In this document: in pieces, positions 25,242 to 34,213 of the stretch
How the letters are laid out: every line of letters begins with the position of its first letter
Numbering within the stretch: the first letter of the stretch is position 1
Assembly (NCBI RefSeq): GCF_000024785.1
Contig: NC_013441.1
Location: 4,650,001-4,714,000 of the forward strand
Length of the DNA: 64,000 nt
DNA from: Gordonia bronchialis DSM 43247
GTDB taxonomy: Bacteria > Actinomycetota > Actinomycetes > Mycobacteriales > Mycobacteriaceae
Direction of reading: 5' to 3'
Translations under genes and position numbers: made by a program
The notes under the pieces: model-generated
Told to the model about the DNA's origin: nothing
What the model saw: only the letters and a program-made list of their open reading frames with translations
Databases searched by the model: none

Positions 25242-26849
25242 ATGGGGACCCGGGTGGTCGTGGCGGGTCTGGGGGACACCGGAACACTGTGTGCCATACA
25301 CCTTTCCCAGTCCGCTGAGGTCGTCGGGATCTCCCCCAAACCCGGCCTGATCAGCGGGCAGGAACTCGGGATGCGTCTCGCGCGGCCGCACGCATGGGCG
25401 CGCGAGTACGCCCTGGGATACCACCGATATCGGGGTCTCGACCGGGTGTCCATTCGGCAAGCCCAGATCACCGCGGCCCACCTCGACACCGGCACCATCG
25501 AGATGATGCGGCCCGACGGCACCCGCACGACCGAACACTTCGACATCCTGATCATCGCCACGGGCGCACGCAACGGTTTCTGGCGCACGCCCGGAATACA
25601 GACGGCCGACGACGTGACAAGTACTCTGCGCGAAGATCATCAGCGGATAAGCGAGGCCGCGAGGGTGGCCGTGGTGGGTGGCGGGGCCTCAGCGGTCAGC
25701 GCAGCCGCCAACATCGCAGTGGGCTGGCCCGACAAACAGGTCGACCTGTACTTTCCGCATGCCGACGCACTCCTCGGGCACCACCCGCGCACGTGGCGAC
25801 GGGTCCGGCGGCGGCTGCTCGACGCCGGCGTCCGGTTGCATCCCCACCATCGCGCCCGACTCCCCGTCGACGGTGTGCCCACCGGGCTGGGCGGAGACAC
25901 CATCGGCTGGACCACCGGCCAGGCCGACACCACCGCCGATGTGGTGATCTGGGCAGTCGGCCGAGCACTCCCCAACACCGAATGGTTGCCCGCCGAGGTG
26001 CTCGACGACGCCGGGTTCGTCCGGGTCGATCCGAATCTCCGAATCCCCGCGTATCCCAACGTGTTCGCCGTCGGCGACGTCGCCGCCACCGATCCGCTGC
26101 GATCGTCGGCGCGCAACCGTGCCGACCGCCTCGTCGCCCACAATGTCCGCGCCTATCTCGCCGACCGTCCGCTGCGTGACTACCGCCCGCCCCGACGCCG
26201 CTGGGGCTCGGTCCTCGGGCCACAGCGCGACGGTCTCGAGGTGTTCACGCCCACCGGCCGGCACATCCGATTCCCGGCCTGGTCGATCGATACGGTGTTG
26301 TGGCCGTGGATCGTTCGGCGCGGAATCTCGCGGGTCGCCCGCAGTGGCGCCGTGACGCTGAGCTGTATGGCTTTCACCCTGCTCGCCGCCTGCAACTTCA
26401 GCGTCGGCGGAAGCGATGCGGTGGAGAACGCCGACGACATCGCCGTGGGCGAATGCCTGCAGATCGGCGACACCCTCGACGACGGAAAGGTCAAGGCCAC
26501 TAAGGTGAGCTGCGACGGAAACGACGACCTGACCTTCTATGCGGCGGCCATCGTCGCCGAGAGTGCCGAATGCTCCGGCTCCAACACCTCGACACTGTCC
26601 TTCGCCGACGGCGACCAGAAACTGTGCATGACACCGAACTTCGACGCCGCGGCGTGCTACCAGATCCCGCTGTCGGGTGGCAGCCTGGTGGACTACCGCA
26701 AGGTCGACTGCGGTGCCACCGCCGAGGAGTCGACGATCTTCGCCGAATCCGTCACCCGCGCAGATGAATCCGTCACCTGCCCCACCGAGCAGACCAAATG
26801 GTCGTTCTCCCAGCCGGAATCCATCGGTTACTGCCTGCGGGAGGTGTGA
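25242..26849 (+). CDS. FAD-dependent oxidoreductase reading in frame into a lipoprotein
   Basis: One uninterrupted frame of 535 codons. Residues 1-360 are a two-dinucleotide-fold oxidoreductase: 'VVVAGLGDTGTLCAIHL' at the start, 'DILIIATGARNGFWR' near 101, 'VAVVGGGASAVSAAANI' near 142 and the FAD motif 'NVFAVGDVAATDP' near 273, as in NDH-2/AIFM2-like enzymes. After 'WPWIVRRGISR' the frame runs without a stop into a lipobox (LLAAC, C384) and a Cys-rich lipoprotein domain. An internal lipoprotein signal in a cytoplasmic enzyme makes no sense, so loss of a stop by a small indel is likely. A one-base shift would end the enzyme at the TGA near 26353. Confidence 0.75.
   Translation: MGTRVVVAGLGDTGTLCAIHLSQSAEVVGISPKPGLISGQELGMRLARPHAWAREYALGYHRYRGLDRVSIRQAQITAAHLDTGTIEMMRPDGTRTTEHFDILIIATGARNGFWRTPGIQTADDVTSTLREDHQRISEAARVAVVGGGASAVSAAANIAVGWPDKQVDLYFPHADALLGHHPRTWRRVRRRLLDAGVRLHPHHRARLPVDGVPTGLGGDTIGWTTGQADTTADVVIWAVGRALPNTEWLPAEVLDDAGFVRVDPNLRIPAYPNVFAVGDVAATDPLRSSARNRADRLVAHNVRAYLADRPLRDYRPPRRRWGSVLGPQRDGLEVFTPTGRHIRFPAWSIDTVLWPWIVRRGISRVARSGAVTLSCMAFTLLAACNFSVGGSDAVENADDIAVGECLQIGDTLDDGKVKATKVSCDGNDDLTFYAAAIVAESAECSGSNTSTLSFADGDQKLCMTPNFDAAACYQIPLSGGSLVDYRKVDCGATAEESTIFAESVTRADESVTCPTEQTKWSFSQPESIGYCLREV
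26352..26849 (+). other. LppU-like lipoprotein portion of the fused frame
   Basis: The segment 'SCMAFTLLAACNFSVGG' is a lipoprotein signal with lipobox Cys at codon position 26391. The mature part (about 150 aa) has six or more cysteines and 'VGECLQIGDTLDDGKVKATK', close in style to mycobacterial LppU-type lipoproteins. Possible independent starts are GTG 26352 or GTG 26295. The latter gives a positively charged n-region (RRGISR), which fits a real signal peptide better. It probably is, or was, a separate gene. Confidence 0.65.
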
Positions 26850-26868
26850 CCCGGGGCCCACACCCGGC

Positions 26869-28143
26869 TCAGCGGACGTCGACCACCGTGTGTGCCGCGG
26901 CGTCACCGAGGATCTTGTGCAGGTTGAACACCGGGCGATGCGATTCGAACTGGGTCTCGTACGGCACCTTCATGGTGGCGACGAGTTGCCCGAACCGGTT
27001 GTTGACCATGTCGGCGTAGCGTGGGAGCAACTCGGTGGTGACGTAGCGCCACCGCATGTCGAACACCGACCAATCCCAGTCGGCGATCGGGGTTTTCACG
27101 TTCAGGGTACGGCCATCGGCCAGCTTGGTGGTGTAGGTGAACGGGATGAAGTTGCGCAGCGCGGGCACCCCGGCGATCGACGGCGAACCCGCCAGCGTCA
27201 TTGCATAGGTCAGCGCCGCGTGCACCCCGTCGGCCTTGCGGTAGTTGCGGACGTCGTCGAACTGCCACCCCACCACGTTGTACTGCTCACGACGCAGCAG
27301 GGTCTCGTTGCCTGCGGCGACCCGGGTGCGATCACCGGATGCGATGTCGCGCCACGCATTGCGCACACCGTCGTCGATGAGACCGGCGCGGCCGAACTCG
27401 TCGATCCCCGTGAGCCCGTCGCGGACGTAGGCCACGTGCAGCGGCATAAGGTCGGAGAAGATGGCCTTCTGCATCACCAGGATTCGCTTGGAGAACCAGG
27501 CGAGGTCGGCGGGCGTGATCTTGTCGGCGCTGTAGGCCAGGGTCTGCAGCCCCTTCGGGAAGATGCCGATGAAGCCGGGACCGGCAACGCGTGTGACCGC
27601 CTCGATGATCTGGGCGGCGAGCGGCTGCAGGCCGCGGATCGCGTAGATGTCGCTCATCATCACGACATCGGCGATCCCGCCGCCGAAGTCGGCGCCCACC
27701 AGTCCGGCCATTCCGGCCCACTGCAGATTGCCGTGATTGATCTGCAGGTCCTCGTAGTAGCGGTACGACTTGATCATGTTGCCGCGCATGGCATGGAAGC
27801 CCTGGTCGGGATTCCATCCGGCCAGGTCGATCCCGGCGCCGGTGGTCGCCTGCACCAGCCGGTACTGGAACAGCAGCGCGGCGTAACGGTGCGGGTCGAT
27901 GCCGGAGGCGCGAGCCGCGGTCACCAGTCGGGTGAGTTGGGCCAGATCGGTGGGCAGTGCTTTGTTCACCCCGCCGCCGTGTTTGTCGGCGAAGCGGTTG
28001 GTGAGGGGGAGGTCGAGATACCGTTCGTACCCGGCAGCCGACGCCGGCGCCGCGGTCAGGGACGTGCCCAGGAGCGCGGCCAATACGGCGATGAGTCCGG
28101 CGGTCAGGGCAAGTCGGCGCGAACGGGAGGCAGACGTGAGCAT
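26869..28143 (-). CDS. Secreted protein of unknown function
   Basis: 424 aa with a classic export signal (MLTSASRSRRLALTAGLIAV.., cleavage near ASA-AGYER, residue 36). The mature protein is rich in aromatic residues and amphipathic helices: 'KSYRYYEDLQINHGNLQWAG', 'IEAVTRVAGPGFIGIFPKG', 'DWDWSVFDMRWRYVTTELLP', and it lacks membrane helices. No known enzyme motif is seen. It converges on the lipoprotein end with only 19 bp between. Size and signal suggest an envelope or extracellular protein of the Gordonia group. Confidence 0.78.
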   Translation of the reverse strand: MLTSASRSRRLALTAGLIAVLAALLGTSLTAAPASAAGYERYLDLPLTNRFADKHGGGVNKALPTDLAQLTRLVTAARASGIDPHRYAALLFQYRLVQATTGAGIDLAGWNPDQGFHAMRGNMIKSYRYYEDLQINHGNLQWAGMAGLVGADFGGGIADVVMMSDIYAIRGLQPLAAQIIEAVTRVAGPGFIGIFPKGLQTLAYSADKITPADLAWFSKRILVMQKAIFSDLMPLHVAYVRDGLTGIDEFGRAGLIDDGVRNAWRDIASGDRTRVAAGNETLLRREQYNVVGWQFDDVRNYRKADGVHAALTYAMTLAGSPSIAGVPALRNFIPFTYTTKLADGRTLNVKTPIADWDWSVFDMRWRYVTTELLPRYADMVNNRFGQLVATMKVPYETQFESHRPVFNLHKILGDAAAHTVVDVR

Positions 28144-28175
28144 GTCGGGGGGTTCCTCTCTGGCGCAGCGGAACC

Positions 28176-28187
28176 TACCGTGCGGTA
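28176..28187. promoter_or_regulatory. Inverted repeat upstream of the secreted-protein gene
   Basis: TACCG-TG-CGGTA is a perfect palindrome 33 bp upstream of the start at 28143. It may be an operator. The remaining 180 bp up to the MpaB-type gene's stop hold nothing else I can support. Confidence 0.3.
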
Positions 28188-28369
28188 AGTCGCGCCGTCA
28201 AAGCCGATCGCAGTCGCTTGCGAGCCGCGAATGCGCAGCTAAACGCTCATTTCTGGCGGGCCGGACCACGCGTCGATGTGATGAGACGCACACGTCGAAT
28301 CGTCTCAGCCGGGCTCGGCGAAACGGAGGGGAAGGAAACCGTCCCCCAGGTTTGGTGGGCGGTCGACGG

Positions 28370-29575
28370 TCAGCGCGGCGCGGCGTCGACGAGGTCGTGC
28401 GTCACCCGGTAGGTCGCGCGCATCCGGGTCATCTCGTCGTCGCGGATCCGATACGACCGCTCCGCGAGCGCCTGCCGGCCACCGAACACCGTCCGGCGAA
28501 CGGGCGCGACGAGCGACAGCACCGGGCCGACGCGGGCGAGTACATGCTTGAGGCGGGTGTCGGGGATGCCGAGCGCATCGGCATCGTCGTCGCCGATGAA
28601 GACGCGCTGCAGCCCGTGCATCAACGACGTCGCGGTGGCGCGTCGCCACTTCCGTGGCCCCGGAAGCACATTGGCGAGTTCGGGGACCAGGTAGTCGTCG
28701 GTGAGTGCGACGACGAAGTCGCGGTCATCGGGCCCGGGGCCGGGTGACGTCAGCCGGTAGAGCTCCTCGATACGGATATGATCGGCCGCCGAGGCCGGAT
28801 TGAGATCCTCGGTCATGCCGACGACGTGACCGACGTAGCGCCACAGGTGATAGATGTCGTCGAGTTCGTCGTCGGAGAACCGGACGCCCAGCTTCTCCAT
28901 CGCGTCGAGTGCGATGTGGCCGAACTCCGCCATCGTGAAGGCCATGTACGGCTGCGGGATCGGCACGCCCCAGGCCTCCTCATCCCAATCACCGCTGCGC
29001 CACAACATCTTCCGCACGTGCGCGTGGATCATCCGGACCCGCACCGTGGAGGCGAAACCGTCTCCGCCCCGGCGCATCCCACCGGGCGTGAGCACCTGCC
29101 GCAGCCACTCTCCCACCTCCACCGAGCGCACCGCGGGCTGTGACACGTAGCGCCCGGTCACCGCGAGAGGCTTGCCGGCGATGGTGTTGCCCGCACCCCG
29201 GACCAGTGACGCCGCGCCGAGCACGATGCCGAGCGCCGCGGTGTGCCGGATGAGCGCGTCGGCGGCGCGGTCGAGGCGATCATGGTCGAGCCAGTCGGGC
29301 TCGGTGTCGAGGAAGGCGAAGAGCGCACGCAGCGACGCAGGGGCATCGAGCACGGCGCCGATCCCGTCGGCGAGCGCTGTCCGCACCGCCGTGGTGGCCG
29401 ATCCGCCGGCGAACTCGTCGGCGGCAACCGCGTCGGCCAGGTCGTCGGCCTCCCACATGGCGTCGAGCCACCTGTGTCCGGCGCGTCCGTAGCGGTCGAT
29501 CGCGAGGTCGGCCCGGACGAGAGCGGTCGGGATTCCTCGCGTGTGGGTCTGCGTCGTGGCAGGCTGACGATCCAT
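28370..29575 (-). CDS. MpaB/latex-clearing-protein-like oxygenase (DUF2236)
   Basis: 401 aa. The DUF2236 domain, shared by the rubber oxygenase Lcp and fungal MpaB, is shown by 'ADEFAGGSATTAVRTALADG', 'STVRVRMIHAHVRKMLW', 'WGVPIPQPYMAFTMAEFGHI' and 'YHLWRYVGHVVGMTEDL'. Lcp of Gordonia is a haem b dioxygenase that cleaves polyisoprene. This protein lacks a Tat or Sec signal, so it is a cytoplasmic relative with another substrate. It is divergent from a TetR gene only 45 bp away with palindromes between, so local control is likely. Confidence 0.85.
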   Translation of the reverse strand: MDRQPATTQTHTRGIPTALVRADLAIDRYGRAGHRWLDAMWEADDLADAVAADEFAGGSATTAVRTALADGIGAVLDAPASLRALFAFLDTEPDWLDHDRLDRAADALIRHTAALGIVLGAASLVRGAGNTIAGKPLAVTGRYVSQPAVRSVEVGEWLRQVLTPGGMRRGGDGFASTVRVRMIHAHVRKMLWRSGDWDEEAWGVPIPQPYMAFTMAEFGHIALDAMEKLGVRFSDDELDDIYHLWRYVGHVVGMTEDLNPASAADHIRIEELYRLTSPGPGPDDRDFVVALTDDYLVPELANVLPGPRKWRRATATSLMHGLQRVFIGDDDADALGIPDTRLKHVLARVGPVLSLVAPVRRTVFGGRQALAERSYRIRDDEMTRMRATYRVTHDLVDAAPR

Positions 29576-29577
29576 AC

Positions 29578-29602
29578 TTCCATGGAAACACGAGGAATCC
29601 TC
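29578..29602. promoter_or_regulatory. Palindromes between MpaB-like and TetR genes
   Basis: TTCCATGGAA (29578-29587) and GAGGA-A-TCCTC (29592-29602) lie in the 45-bp gap. The segment CACGAGGAATCC has an inverted near-copy, GGATTCCTCGCGTG, about 46 bp away inside the start of the MpaB-like gene. The arrangement suits a TetR operator that covers both promoters. Confidence 0.45.
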
Positions 29603-29620
29603 AGTTACTATTCACTTTTG

Positions 29621-30250
29621 ATGGGCCCTGAGGATCGTCGTAAACAGGCAGTTCAACGTGGACGAACCACGCCCACCCAGCGTCGGGCACATGCGATGCG
29701 ACAACAGATCCTCACATCTGCACTCGACCTGCTCTCCGGCGACGCCACCCGCCAACCGACGACCGCGCTACTCGCCCGGCACGCCCACGTCAGCATCGGG
29801 ACGGTGTACCGCTACTTCGCCGACATGGATGCCATCGTCGAGGAGCTTCGGCTCGCCGCCGTTCACGACATCACCGCCTCCCTCGCGTCGGGCATCGGCC
29901 GGGCGATGGACGCCGAGCCGATGACCGCGATGGTCACGGTCGTGGAAACCCTCACGTCGGCCTTCGAGAAACACGGTGCCGTGCTGCGGGCATCGGTCAC
30001 AGCCCGCGACACCGAACTCGGCGACGCCTGGGCCGAGGTGGAGGCGCCGTTGCTGCCCCTTGCCCGCATCCTCCCGATGCGGTTGCGCCCCGACCTCGAC
30101 GACGCCGCGATCGACGACCTGGTGTTCATCACGATGGGCGCCACCGCCAGCATGTGCCTGCGGATCGCCCTATTACGTCCGCCGCAGGCCGACCGCAGCG
30201 CACTCATCGAAACCGCGGCGCGCATGCTGCTGGCGGCACTGGCACCGTGA
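29621..30250 (+). CDS. TetR-family transcriptional regulator
   Basis: The ATG at 29621 gives 209 aa; an in-frame ATG at 29582 would overlap the operator palindromes. The HTH region is 'HAMRQQILTSALDLLSGD' through 'TALLARHAHVSIGTVYRYF', with 'DMDAIVEELRLAAV' closing it. The C-terminal helical half is unspecific. It is divergent from the MpaB/Lcp-like oxygenase gene and is its probable regulator. The gene ends 2 bp before the end of the convergent transporter remnant. Confidence 0.88.
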   Translation: MGPEDRRKQAVQRGRTTPTQRRAHAMRQQILTSALDLLSGDATRQPTTALLARHAHVSIGTVYRYFADMDAIVEELRLAAVHDITASLASGIGRAMDAEPMTAMVTVVETLTSAFEKHGAVLRASVTARDTELGDAWAEVEAPLLPLARILPMRLRPDLDDAAIDDLVFITMGATASMCLRIALLRPPQADRSALIETAARMLLAALAP

Positions 30251-30252
30251 CA

Positions 30253-31174
30253 TCAGCTGCTCGCGCGATCTGAATCCCCGTCGGAGAAGCTCTCGGCCGC
30301 ATAGGTTTTCATCAGCGCGCGCTCGTGATCGCGCCGGGGATAGCCGAGGAACACCACCACCGCGCCGGCGAGCACGATCAGCACGGCCGCACCGTAGGCC
30401 AGCGTGTCACCGTGGACAAAGGCATCGCGCGCCGCGGCGATGATCTGCTCCGCGTACTGCGGATAGCGTTCGGCCAGAACCTCTGCGCTGGAGAAGGATT
30501 TGGTGAGCGCGGTCTCGGTCTGACTGGTGACCTGATCCGCATTCGGCGACGACGCGATGGACTCGCGGAGGTGATTGGCGTAGCCGGCGGTGGCGCAGAT
30601 CGAACAGCGGAACCCGAACATGCAACTGGCGGTAGACGAAACAGCCGATTCCGATGATCGCGATCGCGGCCAGGATGTACACCGTCATGCGCATGTCGGA
30701 TTCGGGTGCGAAGTTCAGTGCGAGGACCAGGGCACCGACCATCACGATCGAGAGCAGGCCTCCGAGATTGTCGACCTTCGCATCGTCGTCGCCGTGATCG
30801 GACGGAATCAATGCCAGTCCGGCGGCGACACCGCCCACGACCCGTGCTCCGAAGAGGACCTCGACGTTGCCCGCGAGGCCTGCCACCAGCGAGGCCGGGA
30901 TGGTGAGCCCCGTGCCGAGGATCACCGTCATCTTGCGGCCGTGCCGGTCGCCGAGCGCGCCGAAGTACAGCACCGACGCGGCCAGCCCGAGCGAATATCC
31001 GACAGCGATCAGATTCAGCTGGGTCGACGACGCGTCGAGCTCACGTCCGATGTCGGGGAGCGCGACGTTGGCCACCGCGAGATTGATGTTCGCCACGCCC
31101 GCGACGAGGATCAGCGCGGTCAGGACCAGACCTGCGCGGGGCGGCGCGGTACCGGCGTCGACGGTGGTGGTCAC
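30253..31174 (-). pseudogene. Decayed DHA2-family MFS transporter
   Basis: The start is normal (MTTTVDAGTAPPRAG.., 'VANINLAVANVALPDIGREL', 'GALGDRHGRKMTVILGTGL'). Helices 5-6 are missing: 'GGVAAGLALIPSDHGDD' jumps straight to a central linker. After 'HVRVPLFDL' the frame shifts into 'ATAGYANHLRESI' and a C-terminal loop plus last helix ('AAVLIVLAGAVVVFLGYPRR'). About 305 residues remain of the usual 500 or so. Two deletions and one frameshift make it non-functional as a transporter. Confidence 0.78.
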
Positions 31175-31248
31175 TTGAGAAGCGTACGACCCGCGCGCAC
31201 GACGTCACGGGCATTGCCGCAACTCACGGCGACCGACCGCGTGTGCGG

Positions 31249-31428
31249 TCAGATGCAGACGGAGATTGTGACCGGTCCGATCGGGATACCGAAGCAAAGC
31301 GACACCGACCCGAAGGCGCCCGCCGGAGTCGGTTGGACCGGTGCGGCGGAGGCGACTGCCGGAGAGGCAACGGCCAGACCGCCAGCGGCGGCGAGAGTGG
31401 CGACGCCCACCGTGATCCTGCGTTTCAT
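31249..31428 (-). CDS. Small secreted protein (59 aa)
   Basis: ATG at 31428 with a GAGGAG site 7 bases upstream. The protein starts MKRRITVGVATLAAAGG, has a typical signal peptide ending ASA-AP near residue 29, and leaves a mature peptide of about 30 residues. That peptide is hydrophobic with two cysteines ('SVSLCFGIPIGPV', ending SVCI). It is an orphan gene between the decayed transporter and guaD. Small secreted peptides of this form are frequent in Gordonia and Rhodococcus, function unknown. Confidence 0.65.
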   Translation of the reverse strand: MKRRITVGVATLAAAGGLAVASPAVASAAPVQPTPAGAFGSVSLCFGIPIGPVTISVCI

Positions 31429-31527
31429 CGTCGCTCCTCATGCGTTTGTCGCGTACATGTGACGGGAAGTTTACTCCTTATCCGTTGGGCGTCGCTCATC
31501 CGGCCGATCTGAGCAACCTGTGCTTGT

Positions 31528-32937
31528 GTGGTGCGGGTGAGCACGACACATCTCGGGCATGTCTTCCACGTCGCCGGGTCGCCGACCGTCGACGCGGCCG
31601 CGGCTGCTCTGGTGGAGATTCCCGACGGCGCGCTCGTGGTGGACGATGACGGAACCATCGTCTATTGCGGTCCGGCCGAGACGCGCCCGCAACGCTCCGG
31701 CGAGACCGTCGTCGAGCACGAATCCGCTTATCTCCTCCCGGGTTTCGTGGACACCCACATCCATTTCCCGCAGACCTATTCCGTCGACGCCTACGGCGGC
31801 GGGCAGTTGCTGGAGTGGCTCAACACATGCATCTTTCCGGCTGAGGCACGCCTGGCCGACCCCTCCTTCGCGCGGGAGGCGGCCCGCGATTTCACCGCGC
31901 GGCGGATCGCCACCGGCACCACCGCGGCGATGGTCTTCGGGTCCGCTTTCCCGGCCGCCCAGGATGCGTTGTTCACCGAGACCCGGCGGGCGGGGTTGCG
32001 GATCGTCAGCGGACGAGGGATACAGACCGTCGGCCCGGAGTCCGCGGCCGCGCTGCTCACCTCGGAATCCGACGCGATCGCGCTGGCTGCCGATGAGATC
32101 GCGCGATGGCACTGCGCCGACACCGCAGACCCGCGGACTGCACACCTGCAGGTGGCGCTCGTCCCCCGGTTCTCGTTGTCGGTCACCACCGACACGCTGC
32201 GCTCACTCGGCGAGCTCTACGACGACGTGCGGGACCGCGGCGTGTACGTACACAGCCACCTCAACGAGAACAATCGACCCGGCGACGGTGAGATCGATTC
32301 CGTGAAAGCACTTTTCGGTGTCGACTCCTATCTCGACACCTACGACGGCAGGTTCTTGCCGGGATCGGCCGTCGGGGGCCCCAGTCTGCTGGGGCGCCGC
32401 ACCATCATGGCGCATGCGGTGCACTGCTCCGACGACGAACTGCACCGGATGGCCAACACCGGCACGTCGATCGCGCATTGCCCTGTCTCCCAACTGTTCT
32501 TGGGTTCGGGCACCATGCCGTGGAAGTGGACCACCGCAGCCGGGGTGACCGTCGCGGCCGGCAGCGACGTCGGTGCCGGTGACGAATGGCTGATCTCGCA
32601 GGTGCTCTCGGACACCTACAAGGTCCACATCTCCGAGCCCGGTGACGCGTCGGTCTCGCTGCACCCCGCCGAACTCCTGTTCACCGGAACCCTCGCCGGG
32701 GCACGGGCACTCGACATGGAAGAGCGGTTCGGGAACTTCGACGTGGGCAAGGACGCCGACTTCCTCGTCATCGAACCGCATCGCTGGCCACCGCTGGAAC
32801 AGGCACTGCGGCAGGGCATTCGCGCCGACGATCCCGCACTGGCCCGCGATCAGCTGCTGTTCACCCTGCTCATGGGGCTGCGGGAACCGGCGATCGCGCA
32901 GGTCTATGTGGCGGGCTCCCGCGTGGGCGGCGAGTAG
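31528..32937 (+). CDS. guaD: Guanine deaminase
   Basis: 469 aa amidohydrolase converting guanine to xanthine and ammonia. Metal ligands are visible: 'GFVDTHIHFPQT' (H77, H79), 'VYVHSHLNEN', 'IMAHAVHCSDDE' and 'VAAGSDVGAGDEW'. 'LLEWLNTCIFPAEA' is specific to guanine deaminases. The GTG at 31528 is used; GTG 31534 would drop two residues. It serves purine salvage or catabolism. No xanthine dehydrogenase genes are near. Confidence 0.9.
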   Translation: MVRVSTTHLGHVFHVAGSPTVDAAAAALVEIPDGALVVDDDGTIVYCGPAETRPQRSGETVVEHESAYLLPGFVDTHIHFPQTYSVDAYGGGQLLEWLNTCIFPAEARLADPSFAREAARDFTARRIATGTTAAMVFGSAFPAAQDALFTETRRAGLRIVSGRGIQTVGPESAAALLTSESDAIALAADEIARWHCADTADPRTAHLQVALVPRFSLSVTTDTLRSLGELYDDVRDRGVYVHSHLNENNRPGDGEIDSVKALFGVDSYLDTYDGRFLPGSAVGGPSLLGRRTIMAHAVHCSDDELHRMANTGTSIAHCPVSQLFLGSGTMPWKWTTAAGVTVAAGSDVGAGDEWLISQVLSDTYKVHISEPGDASVSLHPAELLFTGTLAGARALDMEERFGNFDVGKDADFLVIEPHRWPPLEQALRQGIRADDPALARDQLLFTLLMGLREPAIAQVYVAGSRVGGE

Positions 32938-33012
32938 AGTCCAGCGTCGTTTGCGCACGACTCACCCGTCACCGCGGCCCTCCGCACGCGCCGTCGCGCA
33001 TCTCGATCCGGC

Positions 33013-34200
33013 TCAGAGCCGATGCCCGTCCCACTCGTGATCGTGCATGAACCCCTCGGCCAGACCCACCTTGTACCGAACGCAACTGCGCAGGATGCCC
33101 GCATAGGCAATCGGCAGCATCACCGCGGGCATCTGATCTCCCTGACAGGTGATCACGTCGTCGGAGCCTCGGAAGTCACGGAAGAACTGGCGAATCGTCC
33201 TGTCCCGGCGGGACTCTCGTCGCCAACCCTAGAGCAGCATGCCCAGTCCGATCATCTCGTTCACGTCGGCGGCGGGTTCGATCACCGGCGCATCCGGGTC
33301 GAGATCGAGGAATGCCCGGTCGATTCCGTCCTCGGGGGCGAACATCATGATGCCGCTGGTGGCACGAGGGTTGCATTCGATGCAGAACAGACCGTCGGCA
33401 TCCTCGATGAAGTCGAAGCCGATCTGGCCGGTGAATCCGATGTCGGCGACGAAATCCTTGACCCACGTGAAGATTCCGTCATGTCGGGCCGAGGTGAAGT
33501 TGAGACACGAGCTGCCGTCGATCGCATAATCGACGGGGTAGGTCGCATGCGCGCGGATGCGGCCCTCGTGGCACACCGAGTAGGTGCAGTACTTGTCGCC
33601 GGACGCCCACTCCTGGGCGATCCACGGGTTGTCGGCATCGTGATCGAGGCCGGAGAGGTCGTCACCGGGAAACACCTTGTGCACCTTCTGCGAACCGCGC
33701 GAGTACACCTTCTTCAGCGCGAAGGGCTCGGTGAAATCCAGCGCGGGAACGTCTTCGGGTCCGACCACCTGCGCGTACTTGCGCGTCGGGATTCCGCGTT
33801 CGGTGAGGAACCGCTGGAACTCGTATTTGTGATGCAGCCGGTTCTCGAGCTCGAAATCCGAGAGGAAGAGCCCACATTCGGGCGGGAAGATGTCCATCAT
33901 CATCGCGATGATGTCGGTTTCCTCATGAATGGGGATCACGAGGTCGATGCGTTCGGCGGCGACGATGCGCGCCAGCGCGTGGCAGTACTCGCGCGGGGCG
34001 AACTTCGGCGGCGGCACCTTGTGGAATCCGGACACCGCTTTGGAGAACCGCCCGATCCCGATCGGGATGCTGTCGACCAAGGTGACGTGATGGCCACCCG
34101 CGGCCATCAGCCGGGCCAGCTCAAGAGTCAGGAACGATCGGCCGAAGGTGATGAGAATGCGCTTGGGGTCGGGGGTGTGCCCGCGGCGGAAGGTGTGCAC
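33013..34200 (-). pseudogene. ATP-grasp enzyme interrupted by an in-frame TAG
   Basis: From GTG 34200 (or ATG 34254) an ATP-grasp protein reads 'KRILITFGRSFLTLELARLM', 'VIPIHEETDIIAMMMDIF', 'FALKKVYSRGSQKVHKVF', 'GQIGFDFIEDADGLFCIEC' and 'NPRATSGIMMF'. At 33231-33229 an amber codon follows 'IGLGMLL'. The same frame then continues for 71 codons of family-like sequence ('GDQMPAVMLPIAYAGI', ending 'MHDHEWDGHRL') to a TGA at 33015-33013. The tail matches the C-terminus expected for this group, so the TAG splits a formerly intact gene. The substrate is unknown, probably a ligation of a carboxylate to an amine. Confidence 0.75.
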
Positions 34201-34213
34201 TGCTGCGAGTCTA

